Source: Monoplex corrugatus
Taxonomy: Eukaryota; Mollusca; Gastropoda; Littorinimorpha; Ranellidae
Assembly: GCA_030674185.1 (NCBI GenBank)
Contig: JAPXFY010000018.1
Coordinates: 49,958,737-50,022,736, forward strand
Direction of reading: 5' to 3'
Length of the DNA: 64,000 bases
Of this stretch, positions 13,398 through 26,200 are shown in pieces. Position numbers and translations under genes: made by a program. The notes beneath the pieces are model-generated. The model saw only the letters and a list, made by a program, of their open reading frames with translations, was not told the DNA's origin and did no database searches. Position 1 is the stretch's first letter, and every line of letters starts with the position of its first letter.

Positions 13398-15308
13398 GTG
13401 TGTGTGTATGCTTATGTCTGTGTTCTTTTGTGTGTGGTGTGTGTGTGTGTGTCTGTGTGTGTGTGTCTGTGTGTGTCTGTGTTTACCTGTATGTATGTGC
13501 ATGTGATCAAGTTTGTGTGTGTGTGTTAAGAGCATATGTGCAAGTATGAGAGTATTCCTTCTTTATCAAGTTTCTCTATGTAGCATCACATAATTCAATG
13601 ATATACTTACTCATCATTGAGGTAGAGAGCAAGGGCATGTCCTGTGAAGTCCTGTGTGTTTTTGTCCACACCATGCTTATCATACAAGTTAGCAGCAGTG
13701 CTTTTTTCGGGATCTATGCCTTTCCATGTTTTGGGTTCGCTCTCATCAAACTCTTGAACGTACTGCAGGAAATTGCGGAACCTCCTCTTCTCAAACAGGC
13801 CCATCAAAGCTGGTGATAAAAACACACAGAATACAGCTGATAGTATAAATGCACAAAGCACAAAACAAGGACAGTTACAAGATAAAAATTAAGCTATGTT
13901 GAGGAGTTTTTCTAGTAAATTCCCATTTAGCTACAACATTTGCAATATCGACCTATCGAGTGGCACATTCTCACAATATTTTTGGCCCTAACCCAACCTA
14001 ATGTTTACCGAAAATTTGATGCCTCCAGGTGGCACTCCACCCCATCTGACCATCTAGGTCATGCAAGAATAAGAGTACCCTTCCTGTTTTTTGTACTGTG
14101 TATGCCAGGTCGGACAGGAAGATCTCAAGGGCTAGTGACTGTACAAATACAATTGGGAATTTACTAGGAAAATTCCTCTTTTAGTATTACACACTATACC
14201 ATAACCAACTAACGCAAAATATAAAGATGGAAGGCAGAGAGATGCTCCGTTCTTGTATGTCCGCTTCCTGGAGGCATCTACGATGACATTGTCGAAATGA
14301 AAGAGATGCAGGACTGATCCTCTGTGGTGGAAACCTGTGGATCACTTAAGTACTGGTTAACAGAGATGGACTCCCTGCTGCAGAAAACTGTTTCCAGGAC
14401 ATCATGAATGGAGAGAGAGTGATAGAAGGCAACTGAGGTTGAGGAGGCCCACAGTTCATGGGCATGGGGCTGCTCCAAAAGGACAAAAACAAAAATTTCT
14501 CTATAATTTATGCCCAGATGATTTTTCAGAGAGCCATTTGGGGTATCACGCCTAGCACATTCACAACCGTTCAAACAACCCCTGTGGTAGAAGAACTGCA
14601 ACCTTGGGAGTTTCCAGCTGCTAACTGTCGAGACTATAGTGGGAGAAAGGAGCTGGCAGCTATGAGAGTTGGTGGCAGGGCAGGCTGCCCAAAAGACAAA
14701 TGAAGGCCCCGAGTGGGGTGAGAGAGGGGTCTTCCATTCTCTCTTGGTCTGGTGGTTGGGCTGGTCCTGGTTGGTGCGCATTGTCTGGCTTTGTCCCAGG
14801 GTTTGTCATCTTCCCACCTAGCCATTCCGTTTGTAAACAGGGTGATTGATGGCTGGGTCAGAGTGGGTCATGCAACGCATGGACAGCCCCCCACCCCACC
14901 CCCATCTGGAGAAATAGTCATTTGAGTGCAAGTTGAGAGAGCACTGAAGAGGCATGTCCGCTAACTATGGTGTGTATCCGGAAAAAAGGAAAGAATACTC
15001 GCATTATTGCGTGACTTGGGAAGTCAGGTGGGGTGGAGCGCTACCTGGAGGCATCTTTTGACAAAATTCTCTGTAAACACTGGGATAGGTTAAAGCCAAA
15101 AATAGAACAATCGTGTCCCACTCTGCATTAGTTCGACAGGTAAGAGAATATGATACTAAAAGATAAAATACTATTCTCTATCCCAGCAGTAACAAACCAT
15201 AAAATGGCTATGCTGTGTGCTCCAACCAGCATGCATGCTGTGTGCATACATGCAGCTTCAGCAAATGAAACATACCTTTCATATTTTGAATGCTACAGAA
15301 CACTGACA

Positions 15309-15385
<77 letters not shown>

Positions 15386-16445
15386 TGTGTGCACACAGGA
15401 CCTGTTCCAAAAGAAAGATTCTGAAAAATCAACACAGCCATTTTTTACAATGGGTTCAAAACAATCTAATGACTGCCACCTCATTTTGAGCTGAACGTTT
15501 TAAGTATCTAGAATACACTGTTCTGTCTTGCATGCTAAGTTGGGGCCTCAAAATAGCGTCAGAAATGTCCAATAATCTTTCTCTCCCCCCCCCCCCCCAT
15601 AGGGTATTACTGAAATTACTATCGTGATTTTCATTAAACCACATCAAACTTTAATGATGAAGTATTCTTTTATAACTAAATGGACAAAGAACAGACCAGT
15701 TTTTATGTTGCAGGCTGAAACTGGATTCAAGATATTGCATCTTGATTTCAGGGTGCTATCAACAGAAACAGCCAGCCTACCATGAAAAAAATGGCCCACC
15801 TGAAGGTTGCGTTCAGACCTCTGGCTTATCAGCATGGAGTTCTAACCAACTGAAGTAACGAGCCCTGTGGGCAATGCACTTGCACAAACTGTCCTGTTCT
15901 CATTTTTGAAGAACTAGAACATGAACCTACCTGTCAATAACACTCTCACAAATCCATCTGTGTGTTCAGCCAATCTTTCTCAAGATGACTTCAGCCACTG
16001 GTACTATAAGAAGCCTAGAAAAAGCAGGGAACTATGTGTGATTGAACATCCGCTTCTATGAAACTATGTTTTGTGACATTCGTGAATTCCAGGCTACCAC
16101 TGTCTAAGCTTTCCAGCAATAAATGTCGACTTGTTCTTTATTGTCGAATAAGTACTATGGCCATATTTCTACCACAGAGCACAAAACAGAAAACTGCTCT
16201 AACTACTACACATCATTCCGATGCACAGTGCACATAAAGAGGGAAAAGGCTGATCAACTGGGTTACACAGGAGAAGAGTGAAAATGGCTGTAAATCATGT
16301 CTGAAAACAGCTGTAAATCTTTTATAAAATTGAAGCTTAGAAACCTGTAGTTTTCATTGACATAAAAATGCCCAAAGCATTCAGTCCATTTGCATGTGTG
16401 ACAGAGAGCGAGAGAGAGAGAGACAGAGACAGAAATAGAGAGAGA

Positions 16446-16488
<43 letters not shown>

Positions 16489-16497
16489 GTGTTGTGT

Positions 16498-16530
<33 letters not shown>

Positions 16531-16551
16531 CACAGAGAGAGAGAAACACAC

Positions 16552-16583
<32 letters not shown>

Positions 16584-19500
16584 ACACACACACAACACAC
16601 ACACACACACACAGAATGCGTGTGAGTGCACATGCATGCGTGCGTGCATGCATGTGTTGTGTGTGTGTGTGTGTGAGTGCGAGTGTGTGTGCGCCAGTCT
16701 GTCTCTGTGTTGTGTCTGTGTGTGTGTGCGCGCGCAAACAAGTATGTAATACATGAAATCCGCAAAACAAGATGCAACATACAAGAAGACAGAGCTTCTT
16801 TCTCATCAGCAGGTACTTTGTGGATTTTGTCACCCTTCTCTCTTTTAAACACATAGCTGCCATCCACCGACTTGAATTCCAGGTACCGGGTCACACCTGT
16901 GTGGATAAGTAGCTTCACCAGTTGACCTGAAACATTCAAGTAATTTCAATCACATACATAAAACATCAAGACTAAATGTGGACAGAAAATCTGGCAGACT
17001 GAATAAAACAATATATGGTCATCAACCTAAAAATAACATGTGACCCATAATCACAAAATCAGCGTTATCACCTTAAAAATAACATGTGACCCATCACCAC
17101 AGAATCAGCGCCAACTTTTTTTTTTATTAAACACATTTCTGAAATCTAAAATCCTTTCTAATCATCTTGATTGTAACTGAACATCATAGGACAAACAGTG
17201 AGGAAACTGGCTGTCTGAATGATATACCCCTTTTTTTTGGCGGTGGTTTTGAGAAAATAGCCTGCAAAGATTTTATACATTTTGACTCACATTTTCATTA
17301 TTAACCCCAATTCCACTCAACAGTAAAGTTATTTTTATGTGAATCACACAGAGTAGGAAAACAAAGGCAAAGACCTTTCCAGTGATGTGCAACAAGTGAG
17401 TCTTTGCAATGATGCATACCAAGTGTTAATTCAGTCTGCAAGGATTAAGACATATTCAGTGAAAAGTACATTCTGATTGAAAGATTGACATCTCCTTTTT
17501 TATACAAAAACTATTAAGAAAATCATGATTTTGCACTTCTCAAGGTCACTGTGACCTTGAAGAAGCTTCAACTGAACTAAAAATCGATGTTCATCGTGGA
17601 CAATGTTAAAAATAGACTTTAAATAGGTACCGGCAGCCTCTCTTCAGCAATGCGGGAATTGTGTCAGTCAGTGGAAAAATTGCACATGTTTATCAGTTAA
17701 ATATTCTTGCAGATGAACATGAATGACGAAGTTGTTATCATGAAGATAAAGATTGGTCTTTCCTCTATCGATCTGTGCTGTTTGTTTTTGTTATAAATGC
17801 ACCCATACAAAAATCTGCGCAAAAAAAACAAAAAACACGCCGACCAACGAAGTTTCACTGCATGTCACGTAATGGTGACTGGCTCACGGCAGTGTTTGGG
17901 TAACCGGTTAACGGCAACTTAAATTATACGGGTCACACAGGACTACCTTCATGCAAATTAGTACAGTTGACAGGTCAAAATCTTGTCCTTCGTTCTCATA
18001 TAATATTTATTTTATAAGATCATTAGTTTGTTAGTCTTCTAAAGGTCGGACTATTGGCAAACTTCGAAGAATAATATCTGAGGACCTCCTTGATATATCA
18101 GATCGCGTCCGCGGATGCGTAAACAGCTTATTTTTGCAAAATTGAACCTTTTACGGAACTATGAGATGTGACCTGTACCGGATGTGCGCGAGCCTCCGAA
18201 GGGCGAGTACCCATGATCTGCCATTTTAGCAGATGGGAACATCGAATCATGGCGGCCTTCGAAGCGATCGCTAGTCCAGTCAACGAATTTCTACCTGTGA
18301 TCGCCAAGCTGAAGGACAAACGTTGTAAACATCGACTGATTTTTCATGAAAATTGACATAGAAGTTTGATTCAGTGAATTGTCTTTAATGTTTCTCTTTA
18401 TTTAGAAAGATTTTAAAAGAAATCCGCGGCAGGTATAGCCTGCATAACCAAAGAATAGAAAGTACGATCTCCGATTTGATGTTTTATCGCCAAGGGATTT
18501 TTTTTTAAGCAACCTGGAACTAGTAGAAGTAAAACTGTGTGAAGCGACTGCTTTCCAAAGGTGTTTATATTGCTAGTATTTAATGAATATGATGGAATTT
18601 TGTTTTTAATACATAGGAATCATAGTATTTGTGCTAGTACTTGGCCAGAAATTCAAACCGGAAGTTGGTCGGCGAGTGCATGTCTATCGGATCAGATTCA
18701 ACAATGTTTATCATCGCAAAGAAACAGCAGATAGCGGTTTTGCACAGTCACACACACGCGCACGCAGGTACGCACACATTATCAGAACACTGTACAGCAT
18801 CAGGCAAACACGGACACGTAGCTCCACAAAGTCCAACGAGCCTTTCTAATGGCACAATATAAGAATACTTTACTCTCAAAAGTAATACCTGGCACAAATT
18901 AAAGAAAACACTTGAGAAAAAATCAGGATTTTATTTCTATTTGTTTTCAAGGCAATGATGATTTTTTGTGGATGAAATTAACCATCACTGCCACCAAAAC
19001 TTCAACAGCAGACACTCACTAATAAACTTAAAACCACTTCTACAGTTAAAAACTGTTGAGAACTGAGTGTGGTAAGTCACGGGACAAGTAAGCGGCTTTT
19101 GTTTCAAAAATTAGTAACACTGATTAATCATCACCTCAGGGGCTAAATCTGAAGACAAAAATTTAGAGTTTTAAAAGAAGCGGTGAGATTTTCAGTAGAC
19201 AGACCAGGCATTGAACATTTCTTTGTCTGTGGATATGGGAAGATGCATGTTACTGCGAAATAACTGATGAAAATAACTTATTGATAAACATTAGGAATGA
19301 GTATAGAAATGGCTCTAAGTCATATACTGCATTGCCAGGCATGCATCTTCTGCTGTTACACATTTTAGTTTCATTATGTTATTGAGAAGGATGTCTTTCT
19401 GTGCTAGTATGATACAAAGTCATCTGTGGATCACATTGTTTCAGACTAAATCAGTGCATGCATACAAAATCTTAAAATCTCGTATATTAGCAACATTTGC

Positions 19501-22500
19501 CTGTAAAGAGTGAAGCTGTAGCTTTTATTTGATTCACACGCAAAATTTCAAGAGATTTCATCAAGACATAATGTGAGTTATGTCTGTTTTAAGTTGGCCC
19601 AACACATTATTTGGGTGCAATTGTATACAAAATATATCTTGAATATAACATTTTTGAAGCCATATAACTCATGACTTTGTCACTTTACACTGCCCCTAAA
19701 AATTTAAGTTTCATACAATAACATTGTTTCTGAGAAAAAGTGAACTCTAGCCAATTCTGTCTTCTTATTTTTGTGTAATGGGGGTGCAAAAATGGCTGGT
19801 CATGCAATTTCAAACTGACAAAATGATATATTTATGAAGTTTGCAGCACTGCTGTGTAAATGTATGAACAGATCTACTTGTATGCTTGCTGTTTTACGTA
19901 GTTTATGTTGTTAAGAATTAAAATCAGGAATAACATTCTCTGTCTGAGAACTTCTGGAAAATTTAGGTTCCTGCAAACTTGCTACATTTCACAATTGGCG
20001 AAAACGTACATAAACTGCTGTTTCCAAAGTGTGTTATCTTTGGACCTAATACAGCTAAAGACTGACTTTTTTTTTTGCATTGTGCTTATTTTTTCTTGTA
20101 CTTTTCAGAAATAAAAGTGTTAATAACCTTTTCAGAAGTTTAATTTTTGGCTGCCGGTACCTACTTTTAAATACTTTCAGAATTTCATGTATATTTCTGA
20201 AAAGTATTGATTTCAAACACTTTTTTTGGTCTGTGTGACCTTAATCTCAAACTCGTTTGCCCAAAAATTTGCACATCAGTAATGCCAACCATATTTGTCT
20301 GAAATTTTGAGCATCTATCAGGAATCACTTGTAACAAATCAGTGACTAATATGAAATCCAAGTCTACTGAATGCAACATGAAACTAAATGAACAGTTGCA
20401 CAATGACTATGCTTTTCATACTTTTGCTAACAAAGATCAGTGTGGTTTTCAAATTTTGGTGTTATTATCATCAAGTTGTATTCAAAGCTCAGCCGAACGC
20501 TCAGCCACATCATGGCAATAACCACCTCTAACAACACACACATCAATAATCCTTAAAAAAGAAAACAAAATCTGCAAAAGAAAATCAAGTACACTTTATT
20601 GCAGTCACACAAAATAATCCCATGGATACATTCCTGGCCTGGGCCATTGAGCTGAAAAAAATGAACCTATAAGTATAAACATAACATAAAACTGGCCTAC
20701 TGTCTATATCAGACCTTTCCTAAAAATGCCACTAAGCAGTTCACACTTTCTTAATTTAGAGCTGATGGACAGTTTTACAGAGTTGAACAAAGCAGAGTGG
20801 CAGAAAATGAGAAATAGATAACAGAAAGCATAGGAGCAAAGCAGTAAAAGAAAATGACAGAAATTTTTAATACAGAATTTACAGACGGTGGGGATACTAT
20901 TTATACTGAAAGAGCCCCACTCATGGTGGAAACTGATAATAGGGTTGAATCAGAATTTTGGGATTAAAAAAGAAACTGGTAACAGGGCTCATACAAAATT
21001 TGGGGGCTGAAAATGAAAGGACTTTCTACAGACTTTTCAAGACATCACTTCTTTTTTCAAGGACCCCCACACCATTCAATTTTCAACTTTTCTACATGAT
21101 ATACAACACAATGATTATGTACAGATTACAAAAGAATGCAGTACACACCTAAGGCTTGATGGCATTACACTGACACACATTTCTGTAGTTCGGACAGTTG
21201 AAATGTGTTTCAAGAATTGTACAGTACTGCTTCACAAAGTACTGAACCATGCGAGATAAAAAGCATGGTCTGTTCTGATACAGAACAATCAGCAGTAACA
21301 AGCTGTACCGAAAATGTCATGATAGCAAGTTGTGAACTGACAGAAAGAAAGGTACACCACAGCCGTCAGTTCATAGCATAATGTTCACAGACTATAATGC
21401 AAAATATCAGCACAAGATAGCAGAACAAAATAAACAGCTGTAACAGCAGTATAAGTTGCCAACAGTGTGAATAATGCTGTGCACTGCTTATGCACATGCA
21501 AGCATGGTTATCAGTTTGTGAAAATGATCCATAAATACAATGCTGTGTGTTTGTTTGTGTATGCACACACATGGGGTTTCAATGTTGGCAGAGGGCTGGA
21601 GAATACAGAGGCAGCTGAACGTGTATGCTCTCTTGGTGATACCTAACACTGTGGTCTACTGCAAGGCCGCAAAGTTGAAACAAGTGACACAGCCATCCAA
21701 TCTCTCCTTCGAGCTGGTGAAAAAGGTTGTGGAAGATCCACTGATAAATGTCAAGCTCAACTTTTTACTTCTGATCAGCAAGGTTTTGAAACAGCAAGTT
21801 TTAAAACAAAGAGCAGGGTGGGTCAGGAAAAGGTCCAATCGTACGCAAAGCTGACACCACAAGAATGACTGTGACATTAAGACAGGCAGCAAACATGCCA
21901 ATTTTCATGTTGCGTGCTAGAACTTAACTCACAACAGATAATTGCTACATGCAAAGCCACGGTGTACAACTGGTAGAATGATTTCAAGCATGTGGACAGA
22001 GCCCTAGAAAATGTATTCCTGGCTTCATAAGGAATGCTGTCAGTCATCTCATCCACCCTGTTTGACAGACCACTCCCCAAGAAACTTCTTCCAGTTTCCT
22101 TATGTGAAAAAGAGCCTTCACGAGGGCCCCAGATGGTATGAATAAGTGACATGGTCCCATGCCTGGATGAGCTGACTGGAGAGGAAGGCTAGCTGAGTGT
22201 CTGATATGGAAGAATTCTTTGAGGAAATTACCTGATTTGATGGTTTGTATATGTTTCCATTTCTGACAATCTGATATTGGAATACCACTTGTAGTTGTAC
22301 ACATGTTTGACATACAATACACACGCACATGAATACACTTGTAAACACACATATAGTATATACTATCGACTAAATACAGACTGAATTCTCCTATGGTTAT
22401 ATTATTACCTCCGGCCATGAGGAATTTAGGGATCAAATCCACATTCCAGTCACGTTCACGACCATAGTCCTTTACTGACGGGCTCATCTTAAAATGACTG

Positions 22501-23210
22501 AAGACCTGCAGACAATAAAGTAAACATGTAACTAACTTTAAAAAAGAAAGCAATACATTCTCAATCTAAATAATTGTCTTGACTGAGGAAATATGATGTC
22601 AAGCTTGCAAATTATGACCTGTACACAACTTCAACAAATTCATAAAGAACCAAACCTATTGTGACGACAAAGAATCATCTAGCCTGATTCAAGATAAATG
22701 TATTATTATTATTAAATATCACATTTTAGAAAATCAGATGAATATATTATAACAGCACACAAACAACAAGGACAAAATTTTCAACTAATCCAGTTATTTT
22801 CAAAGCTCAATTAGTCAATGTATTTTCTTCCACATTAAACCATCATCCTATCCTTAACACACACACACACACAAACCAGTATAAATCCTACAGGCAAAGA
22901 AAAAATCCTTTGAGCACAAGACAAAACAAACAGATATAAGAACCGGAGAATAATACTGAACACACAAAGAAATGCTGTGCATGAATGCAGAGCGTACAGT
23001 TTTAATGTGTCAAGGTACCGAGTCAAAGAGCCAGATAGCCACCCACACTGGAAAAGGGTAGCTGAATTCGATAGACCATGGCAACCACACCTGAACGGCT
23101 GAAGTGGTCATCTTTTCACTATTTTCAGACCAACTGGTTGAATATTTTGCAGTTAGTGTGGTCTTTTGCAGCCAATGAGCTCATGCATTTGTAAGACATG
23201 TATTTGCAAT

Positions 23211-23291
<81 letters not shown>

Positions 23292-26200
23292 ACACGCACG
23301 CACACACACACACACAAAAGGTGCATGCATGCACTACCAGTGAGGTGGATGACTAACTGCCTGTTTATTTTAGTCTGAACAAAATCTGAAAATATGCCTG
23401 CAAATATTTCTCTAGCTGAAGTAAAGTTTGCAATTTAACACCAAAACCTCTTATTTGACCTGCTCACTGCCATGGGGAATAAGTTTACTGCTGCTGGGTC
23501 TCTGCCAGGCAATTCTAAGTGAAAATAGATATAGATTAACTCTTTTCCCGCCATGGTCGCAATCAAGCGACTTCCCGTACAACCGCCATGGTCGCATTTG
23601 TGCGATTTGGAGGGGGTCATGCTAAAAGGTAACTTTTCACGCGGGTACAAAGCTTCTGTCAGCTCCACTGGTGAATGCAGGCAACTGTGCTATTTTTAAA
23701 CTTCACCCAGCAACCTAATTTTTCAGTAGCAAGGCCGAAGTGTGGCTTTGTTAACTGTTGGAATTTATGTCACGTTTTCTCCGAAGCATTTTCTCTCAAA
23801 TGGCTGCAAATCGACACGCATTGTCTGCCACTCCAAGTAGAATAAGCAGACAGCTGACTTTGTGTGTAGATTTTCCACTGCTTTTCCTCATTTATTATTA
23901 ATGATATCTGGTGCACAACTCACGAAATAAGGTCAGTAGTACAACTAATAAAAAGTATGACAAAAATTGTTTGTTTTTCTTTATAATAAGATTATCTGTG
24001 GAATAATCAATCAAGCACATAAACATAAGCAAGCATTCATATATATACAACATCTGCCCTTTATACAGCAAAAAAAATAAGTGAAAATCTTTAATAGTCT
24101 TTGAGATATAAGCTTTTAAAAATGCATACTGCGCTGCAAAATTGGATGCCCAAAATATACTTGGCACTGAGGAGTGCCGTTTGGGGGAAACTTGGTGGTG
24201 AAAGAGTTAACTAAACAATTCCTGCAAATACATTGTTTGGTTAAAAGTATACAAACCATATCTTTTCCTGAAAGGAAATTGAATACGCTTTCCATTGTAT
24301 TTTTCCTCTAATTCTGCCCTCTCCTCTCATTTAGTAGAACTTCAATTCAAAGTTCAAATCAGTTGCCGACTATTTTTTCACAGTATCTCTGAAACATTCT
24401 TGTCCACATCTAATGAATCTGCCAACATGTATCCGATGCAGTCCTTTTCATCCAAGGTAGAATCATCGAGCATCTAAGACACTTCTTCTGCTGAGAAGAA
24501 CTCAGCACTTTTTCCCTCCATTTTTCTTTATTTGGCTCAGCCATTCTGTCATCTGCTCGCATGGTTTTCCTGATTCGCCAGCAAGCTGATCTATACATCT
24601 ATCACGGGCAGCGTCACATACCAAATAAGGATTGTAAGCATGCTCAGTCCTGATGAGAGACTCATCTACTAAACTGGTTAAAAATTGTGAAGCTATTGCT
24701 GTTTTGGAATAAGGGGAAGTTCTTGTCCCAGGGCATATGTACCCATCCTGTGGTCGCTGTGGCAGCAAAACAGTAGAGCGATTATACCTATCTCGTACGC
24801 AGTGAACAGATTAATGCATTTGCATATTTATTTATACATTCCGCATTTAGAATCTTTTTTTTTTCTGCCTGGTGTACTCACATCCGGTAAAGGTGTCAAA
24901 GAAGCACTCTCTCCTCCATAGTATTTGTTCCTGTCCATGTGCAACACTTTCTTCCCATCCACAGACAGCATGCCACTCAGGATACATTCCTGAAAGTATC
25001 AAGTACTTCATTACATAACTCAATCACAAAATTACTAATAGTACATGAGCCTATAGTTATATTTGTATACAGTTACACACACACACACACACCCTCTAGC
25101 AGTCAGTGAGGACCTCTTTTTGGTCTTATTTACTGACTCAGAGCCAGGGCTGAGAAAATCAACCATGTCAAAACACATATTCTATGCCAATTTCATCTCA
25201 AATCTTGACAAAATACAAGTTCTTCAAAAACTCTACAATGCTCCAATCATGAGCACAGGCATGATACATTACTCAAACTCAAAGCATTACCTTGGTGACA
25301 GCTATCACTGTATCAGAAATGTGAAAATGTTTCACGTTTACTTGGTTTTAATTTCAGTGACTAAATAAGGATTCTCTGATACATTCCTATGGGTAATTAT
25401 TAACTTCATCTAGGTCAAATGTTTACAAGGAATAATCATGACTACCTCAAAGTGGTTTAAACATGTTTATTCATGAGTGGTACCATGTCAACCCAAACCC
25501 AAGTGAGCCAAGTTTTCTCTTGTCCTGAACTCCACAGTAAAAAAAACCAAAAAAACAACAACAACAAAACAGGTGGTCCTACAAGTTCACAGAGACAGAG
25601 ATTACATTAAAAAGACTGTACAGATTTGCAAAACCATTCATCCACCACACTCACAACTTACATTTTTATGTATTCTGACTGGCCAATTTATTTCAAATTC
25701 AACCTTGGAGTTTTTGAATTCAGCTGAGAGTCAAATGGGAAATTTCCCATAAAATGATAAATATGGTCTCAGGTGGTTAACAATGTTACAAAGTAAAAGT
25801 ACAATAAGCTTAAACTATCTAGCTATCTAATATATATGATCACAGGTACAAAATGGCATCAAATGTGCTGCATGCACTATTATCCAAGTTTAGATCAAAC
25901 TCTACATACTTTATATTACAAAAATAGCCTTGAAATATTTTTACTGTTATATTAAAAAGAAATAATTCGCCTTTGCATCTGATTGCATTTTTCCCAAAGC
26001 TACTGATAACAGTTCAGACAATCAGTTTTTTCGTTTGCATACACCACTATTGGAGTTCATTTCTGTGACACTTGAACGAGTGTGCACACACAAACACACC
26101 ACACACACACACACACACAACCCACACAACACACACACACACACACAGAGTATTTGTATTATTTGAAATTTTACTGCATTATAAAACAATCCCATTTTAT

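Noticed and set aside
14278..14781. Minus-strand open frame of 167 codons in GDI intron 4
   Set aside because: No recognisable motif, lies inside a probable foldback repeat, and no splice or phase link to GDI.
24410..24768. Minus-strand frames in GDI intron 2 as an extra exon
   Set aside because: GDI exons 2 and 3 already join in phase without it, and the translation shows no GDI similarity.
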